Origin: Krasilnikovozyma curviuscula
Lineage: Eukaryota > Basidiomycota > Tremellomycetes > Cystofilobasidiales > Mrakiaceae
DNA length: 52,988 nt
Assembly: GCA_014825775.1 (NCBI GenBank)
Contig: MVAQ01000151.1
Coordinates: forward strand, 1-52,988
Direction: 5' to 3'
Position 1 is the stretch's first letter, and each line of letters begins with the position of its first letter. Shown here in pieces: positions 48,638 through 52,988 of the stretch. Position numbers and translations under genes: made by a program. The notes under the pieces were generated by a model. The model was not told where the DNA came from and did not search any database. It was given only the letters and a program-made list of their open reading frames with translations.

Positions 48638-49914
48638 TTAGTATGGGATTGGAACAACTGGTCCTCCAGGGGCGAAAATTCCGAATATCTTTCCACTGTC
48701 CTCAATGGTAGAAGAGTTGATTTTACCTATCAAAGCCTCCACACTCTGTGCTGGGCTGAGTGGGGGTAAAATTCCGCTCTGAATCAGACGACCGCCTTCT
48801 TGTCAGTGTTTTCATCGCAAGCAACCTGCAGGTCAAACACAAACTCACTCCTTCAGTAACTCCCTGCTGCCCCATTTCTGTATTCACCCAACCAGGACTC
48901 CATGCGAGGGAGGTGAAACCCTCGTTTCTCAACTCCAGTGCGAACAAGGTGGAGGAGAGAATGTTGGCACCCTGCAGCAACAGGAACTTAGTAACCTGGG
49001 CAGCATCAAAGGGGAAAGCTTAGGGTAGACTTACCTTGGTGAAGTTATAAGCACCGGCCATTGGGAAGGTATTGTCCTTACTCAACAAGAAACTGTTACG
49101 GGAAAGTGAAGGTTGATCAATAAGCGCTCGAGTCGTCCACGACACATCGTTGAAGGGCGACTTACGTATTGGAGCCAAGACCAGAAGTGTAAGTAATGAT
49201 CTTCTTTTCTGTTCCAGCACGTAGATATGGCACAAGACTCTGAACAGTGGCGATGGGCCCAAAGACGTTGATGTTGACAGCATTTTGGAGGACATCCATC
49301 TTCTCGTCGATGAGCTTGACATTTCCAGGGTTGATACCAGCGTTGCTACGAAAAAGAGGACAACGGATTATATGAGAATTCGTAAGAAATGATGCAGAAA
49401 GTCCAGAGTCACAGCTTACTTGATCAGAATGTCCAACTTTCCACCAGTGAGCTTTCCAACCTCCTCAGCACCGCTCTGTACAATCGGGTAGAGAGAAAGA
49501 TCAACACAGTGCAGGCTTTGTAAGTGATTCGAGATTGCCAACTGACCTTGACACTTTCCAGATCAGAGATATCGAAAGCGACAATTTTGATGTTGGAACG
49601 ACCGAGCTTTTCGAGAGCGCTGGCCGCGTTGACATCTCTGACTAGAGCCAATACCAGAGTGGATGGATCTTGTGAGTACTGGTTGACAAGTTCGAAACCC
49701 ATCCCTCTAGCTGCCTGATGGACGATGGGGAAGGCAGCAGAAGGCGGAAAGAGAGTCAGATTGTGGCAGGAAGACGTGTTACGTATGGAATATACTCACA
49801 CCAGTGACTGTTATTCAGTTGGAAGTAAGAATATTCCGTCAGTTTGAGCTTGGCCAAATTTACAGCGTCAGCAAGAGGGCACTAACCAGCGACTGATTTT
49901 GTGTAAGACGTCAT
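48638..49914 (-). CDS. Short-chain dehydrogenase/reductase, copy A (8 exons, 253 aa)
   Basis: A classical Rossmann-fold SDR, probably NAD(P)H-dependent and cytosolic; the substrate is unknown. Exons are 49914-49887, 49807-49800, 49714-49547, 49475-49420, 49345-49166, 49092-49035, 48971-48849 and 48778-48638. Exon 2 is 8 nt (TCACTGGT) and codes the start of the cofactor motif VTGAARGMGFELV (TGxxxGxG). Other hallmarks are DILINNAGI, the catalytic Ser in ITYTSGLGS and the YxxxK pair in AGAYNFTK, followed by WSPGWVNTEMG. It resembles bacterial C-factor-type and fungal toxin-unrelated SDRs. Its neighbour 1.3 kb upstream on the same strand is a paralogue with the same exon lengths. Confidence 0.93.
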
Positions 49915-51207
49915 GAGCTTATGGGTAGTAGCTGTTGGTGTTGGTTTGATTGTGTTTTGTTTGCTGTTGGCAACTGTTAGAATATGAGTGAGAGATGAGA
50001 AGAAGGAGAGCGAAAGCAGCTTGGACTTCACCTTATATACCCCTTGAGATTTCGCTGCGGGGCGTTCCGGCAAGAAATGCTTACTCTGGTCGCGTCAAGG
50101 AATATCACATCAGCACCTGGCGAATTATCGAGAAAGAGCATCATTGATTATAAAATCATGAGGGATCAAGGCCGCTCTTCTCGTCCGTCTTACCTATCAG
50201 AAGGGAGTCGACGTAGATATGGTTGTCAGCGGGATGTTTTACGTAAGCTGTCCCAGACCTGAGGGAAGAGGCGCAAGATTCAGGTCCTCCGTTGTTTTCT
50301 CTGAAAACACAATGACGTATCTGAAGCTCATATCAACGGTTACGTACAAACACCCAGGTCAGGGACAAAGAAGGAGATCTTTTACTGACAACGGTCGCCA
50401 CTGCCACTGTGTGATCATCATACAACAGAAAAACTGTCTGTCCGCATCTGAAGCGTTGCAAGGAAACCCAATACATGAATAGATAGCTCGTACTGCCGAA
50501 TGGCTCCCTTCTGAGACAGAGCCGTCAAGAAAAACAAAGGTAATTCATCCTGTCCTTCGTATCTCAAGGCGCGCGCACCACACACCCTCGGCAGTAGGAG
50601 CTTTGTAGGTTCTATACAATTTGTTCTTAACCCAGACGCCACCCGAATTCACCTCCGAACATTTGGCTTAACCTAAGCTTCTGCTTTCTTTCCTTTCCAT
50701 TTCCCTTTCAAGACCCGCAGGTTCGTCTACAAACAATGAGGAATGTCAGCCAAGCAGGACCTTCAAGGCGAAAAGATCCGGTCTATCATCTCCCCAGTAC
50801 ATACTCAGAAGCCATCTAGATACCTATGCACAATGCCTTCCTTACAAAGAGCTTTCCATCCTTATTGAGCGTTGGGTTGAAGTCCGCGGTGTGGAAGGGC
50901 AGGAGGACATCACTAATCATCACCAATTCTCTTCTTTGCGGGAGAACAGGGTCCCCAGTAGGAAGGACTACTTTGAAAACAGCAGGCGTCTCAAGGACTG
51001 GACAGATAATGCTCTCGATCTCTCAGTTCGCTATCGTTCTGGGTGACATGACAGGCGCTTTGGGGTTGATCTTCAACGCTATCTAGTCTTGCGGGCTGCC
51101 GCATCTGTGACGAGTTTTTGGGTCAAGTCTAGTTTCTATAAGTGAAGCTACAGAGTACCGTCGTGGTCCGGCGGCAACGAGCTCGGCCACTGATCAATCA
51201 GCGCCAT
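49915..51207. other. Spacer between the two SDR copies
   Basis: These 1293 bp are the longest gene-free stretch of the window. No open frame has recognisable content, and I see no decayed third SDR copy or transposon end. On the minus strand TATATAAGG (50039-50031) stands about 120 bp before the copy A start. Confidence 0.4.
50031..50039 (-). promoter_or_regulatory. TATA box of SDR copy A
   Basis: TATATAAGG on the minus strand lies about 120 bp upstream of the ATG at 49914. Copy B has no equally good match before its start, which hints at different control. Based on match and spacing only. Confidence 0.4.
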
Positions 51208-52615
51208 CTAGTATGGGATTGGAACCACTGGTCCGTTAGGTTCGAACACACCAAAGAGCTTTCCACTATCCTCGGCCGTCAAGGTGTCAATTTTGCCAAT
51301 AAGAGCGCTCACGCTCTGGGTTGGATTGAGTGGTGGGACTACTCCGCTCTGAACAACACGATCGCACACATGTCAGCGGCCATCGCAAGCAGCAGAAGAC
51401 ACTGGTGTAGCGTGATGACTCACTCCTTCTGGGATACTCCGATTTCCCATGTCGCTTGACACCCAACCTGGCGACCATGCCAAAGCGATGAATCCTTCTT
51501 CCTTGAGTTCGACGGCCAAGATTGTATTGGTCATGACGTTGGCTCCCTATTGCGTCCAGTCGTCAGTTTGTGCGTCCAAAAGCGAACAGAAGGATGAAAA
51601 GAAAGAAAGGGAAAAAGGAAGGAGAAAATGCAGAAGCTGGGTCTCACCTTGGAGAGGTTGTAAGCACCAGCAGACGGGAAGATGTTGTCCTTGCTCATCA
51701 GGAACCTACAGCGACAGTACAAGACGATTGGTTGGACATCCCAAGGCCACAACACAAAGCATTGCCGCAACACTCACTCGTTCGAGCCAAGACCAGAGCT
51801 GTATGTGATGATCTTCTTTTCTTTTCCAGCACGCAGGTAAGGGAGGAGGCTCTGGACAGCCGCGATGGGACCAAAGACATTGATATCCATCAAGCTTCGA
51901 AGCGCATCTATCTTCTCGTCAATCAGCTTGACCGGTCCATTGTTGACTCCAGCATTGCTGGAAGAGGCAGCCATCATATATCATGTCAGTATCATGTCAG
52001 GCCTGAGTCGTCCGAGGGTTGCATCAGTCGGCAGGTGAGAGCCTACTCACTTGATGAGGATATCCAACTTTCCACCAGAGAGTTTTCCGACTTCTTCGGC
52101 ACCAGTCTGTGAGTCACAGGAAAGCAGAAGAATAGAAATCAGAAGTATAAGTCTCTGTACCATCAAATCATCAACCCGCTCAGAAATGAATCGCGCAAGA
52201 CCCGCCTCACCTTGATACTGCTGAGATCAACGATATCAAACGCGATGAGCTTCACGTTCGATCGGTTGAGCTGCTCGACAGCGGTAGCGGCCTTGATATC
52301 TCGGACAAGCGCAAACACCAGCGTAGATGGATCCTGAGAGTACTGGTTGACGAGTTCGAAGCCCAATCCTCTAGCAGCCTGATGCCATTCAGTACATGGA
52401 AGGACCGGAAAGCCACAAAGCAAAGCACAACAGTCAGAATATGCGTAGACAGAGACACCCGTGGTCTCGAGCTTCATACTGCAGACTTCAAACTGCAGCT
52501 ACTTACACCAGTGACTGCAAAAGTGAAATCGATCAGGGACACATTCAGAAAACAGTCGAGAGAGACCAACGCGACCTTAAGACGAACCTGCAACAGATTT
52601 CTTGTAGACGGACAT
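51208..52615 (-). CDS. Short-chain dehydrogenase/reductase, copy B (8 exons, 253 aa)
   Basis: A tandem paralogue of copy A, and the same kind of enzyme. Exons are 52615-52588, 52514-52507, 52378-52211, 52106-52051, 51957-51778, 51705-51648, 51546-51424 and 51348-51208. Every exon has the same length as in copy A (28, 8, 168, 56, 180, 58, 123, 141), including the 8-nt exon with the identical TCACTGGT. Hallmarks: VTGAARGLGFELV, DILINNAGV, ITYSSGLGS, AGAYNLSK and WSPGWVSSDMG. Proteins A and B agree along their whole length but with many scattered changes, so the duplication is not recent. Introns differ in sequence and length. Confidence 0.93.
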
Positions 52616-52988
52616 GGTTGAAAAGAGCAACCGAGAGAGATGGAGTTAGAGCAGGTGAGAGTCGGTATTTGAGAGAGAGTTGGTGAATGTGAGAGGAAGA
52701 CAGTTCCGCCCAAACTTGAGACGTCCTCCGTCTCTTTTACGCTGCGGCCCTAGCACGCGGCCTCCACCGACTTCAGTCATCAAACTCGACATCTCCACGG
52801 ACTTGCCTTAATCTTCCTTTGATTACAAAGAGCTAAGCTTCCAAGATGACCAAGGTGGTGATCTTTTACAGGTTTCAACGTGGTCGGTTCGTGGCGGAAC
52901 ACAGGAAGATTCCCTGAGAGCATTTACGTAAGCAACGAGGAAAAAATAGACGGAAAAGCAAGAATATCAACGCGAGCAGGCAGATATT
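52616..52988. other. Upstream region of SDR copy B to window end
   Basis: These 373 bp hold the promoter and leader of copy B. No further coding segment can be supported before the edge. Confidence 0.35.

Noticed and set aside
49915..51207. Possible decayed third SDR copy between the two intact ones
   Set aside because: No stretch resembles the SDR hallmarks in any frame on either strand.

Overview
The window is nuclear DNA from an intron-dense basidiomycete yeast or jelly-fungus relative, most likely a tremellomycete (Cryptococcus/Kwoniella/Tremella-like). Reasons: almost every gene is split by many short introns (mostly 50-95 nt, GT..AG, with CTNAC/CTGAC-like branch sites), intergenic gaps are short, and the gene set is fungal (fungal-type cystathionine gamma-synthase, Zn2Cys6 regulator, DUF3292 and DUF4112 proteins, UreF). 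Organism assignment is inference. I rebuilt 23 genes by hand by joining open segments at splice sites and checking that reading phase is kept across all exons. Exon ends are therefore predictions; in two genes (uS5m, uS13m) a junction or end is ambiguous.

Left end (1-7678): a compact group that looks like one metabolic unit. It holds an MFS transporter (5' part, running off the left edge), a divergent Zn2Cys6 transcription factor, then FDC1 (UbiD-type decarboxylase) convergent with the regulator and divergent from PAD1 (UbiX-type flavin prenyltransferase). PAD1 makes the prenylated flavin that FDC1 needs, so together they would decarboxylate cinnamic, ferulic or sorbic-type acids. The regulator and transporter beside them suggest an inducible detoxification or catabolic cluster. 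Both two-way promoters carry the same CCGACGGC word.

7.8-21.5 kb: AMPK beta subunit (GAL83 type), mitochondrial ribosomal protein uS5m, an F-box-like protein, a ~1 kb gene-free stretch with small repeats, then a co-directional run of a DUF3292 membrane protein, a DUF4112 protein, the farnesyl/geranylgeranyltransferase alpha subunit (RAM2) and a glutathione S-transferase. 21.8-33 kb: a NADPH oxidase with an altered FAD motif, dynactin p150Glued and cystathionine gamma-synthase.

33.8-48.3 kb: E2 enzyme UBC4, rRNA dimethylase DIM1, a TPR-SET protein, mitochondrial ribosomal protein uS13m, urease accessory protein UreF, a two-RRM RNA-binding protein and mitochondrial pyruvate carrier subunit MPC2. 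Right end (48.6-52.6 kb): two tandem short-chain dehydrogenase genes with identical exon lengths. A recurring oddity is micro-exons: 7 nt in MPC2, 8 nt in both SDR genes, 17 nt in FDC1, 20+13 nt in DIM1 and a 13-nt last coding exon in UBC4. I saw no rRNA, tRNA, transposon or CRISPR array.
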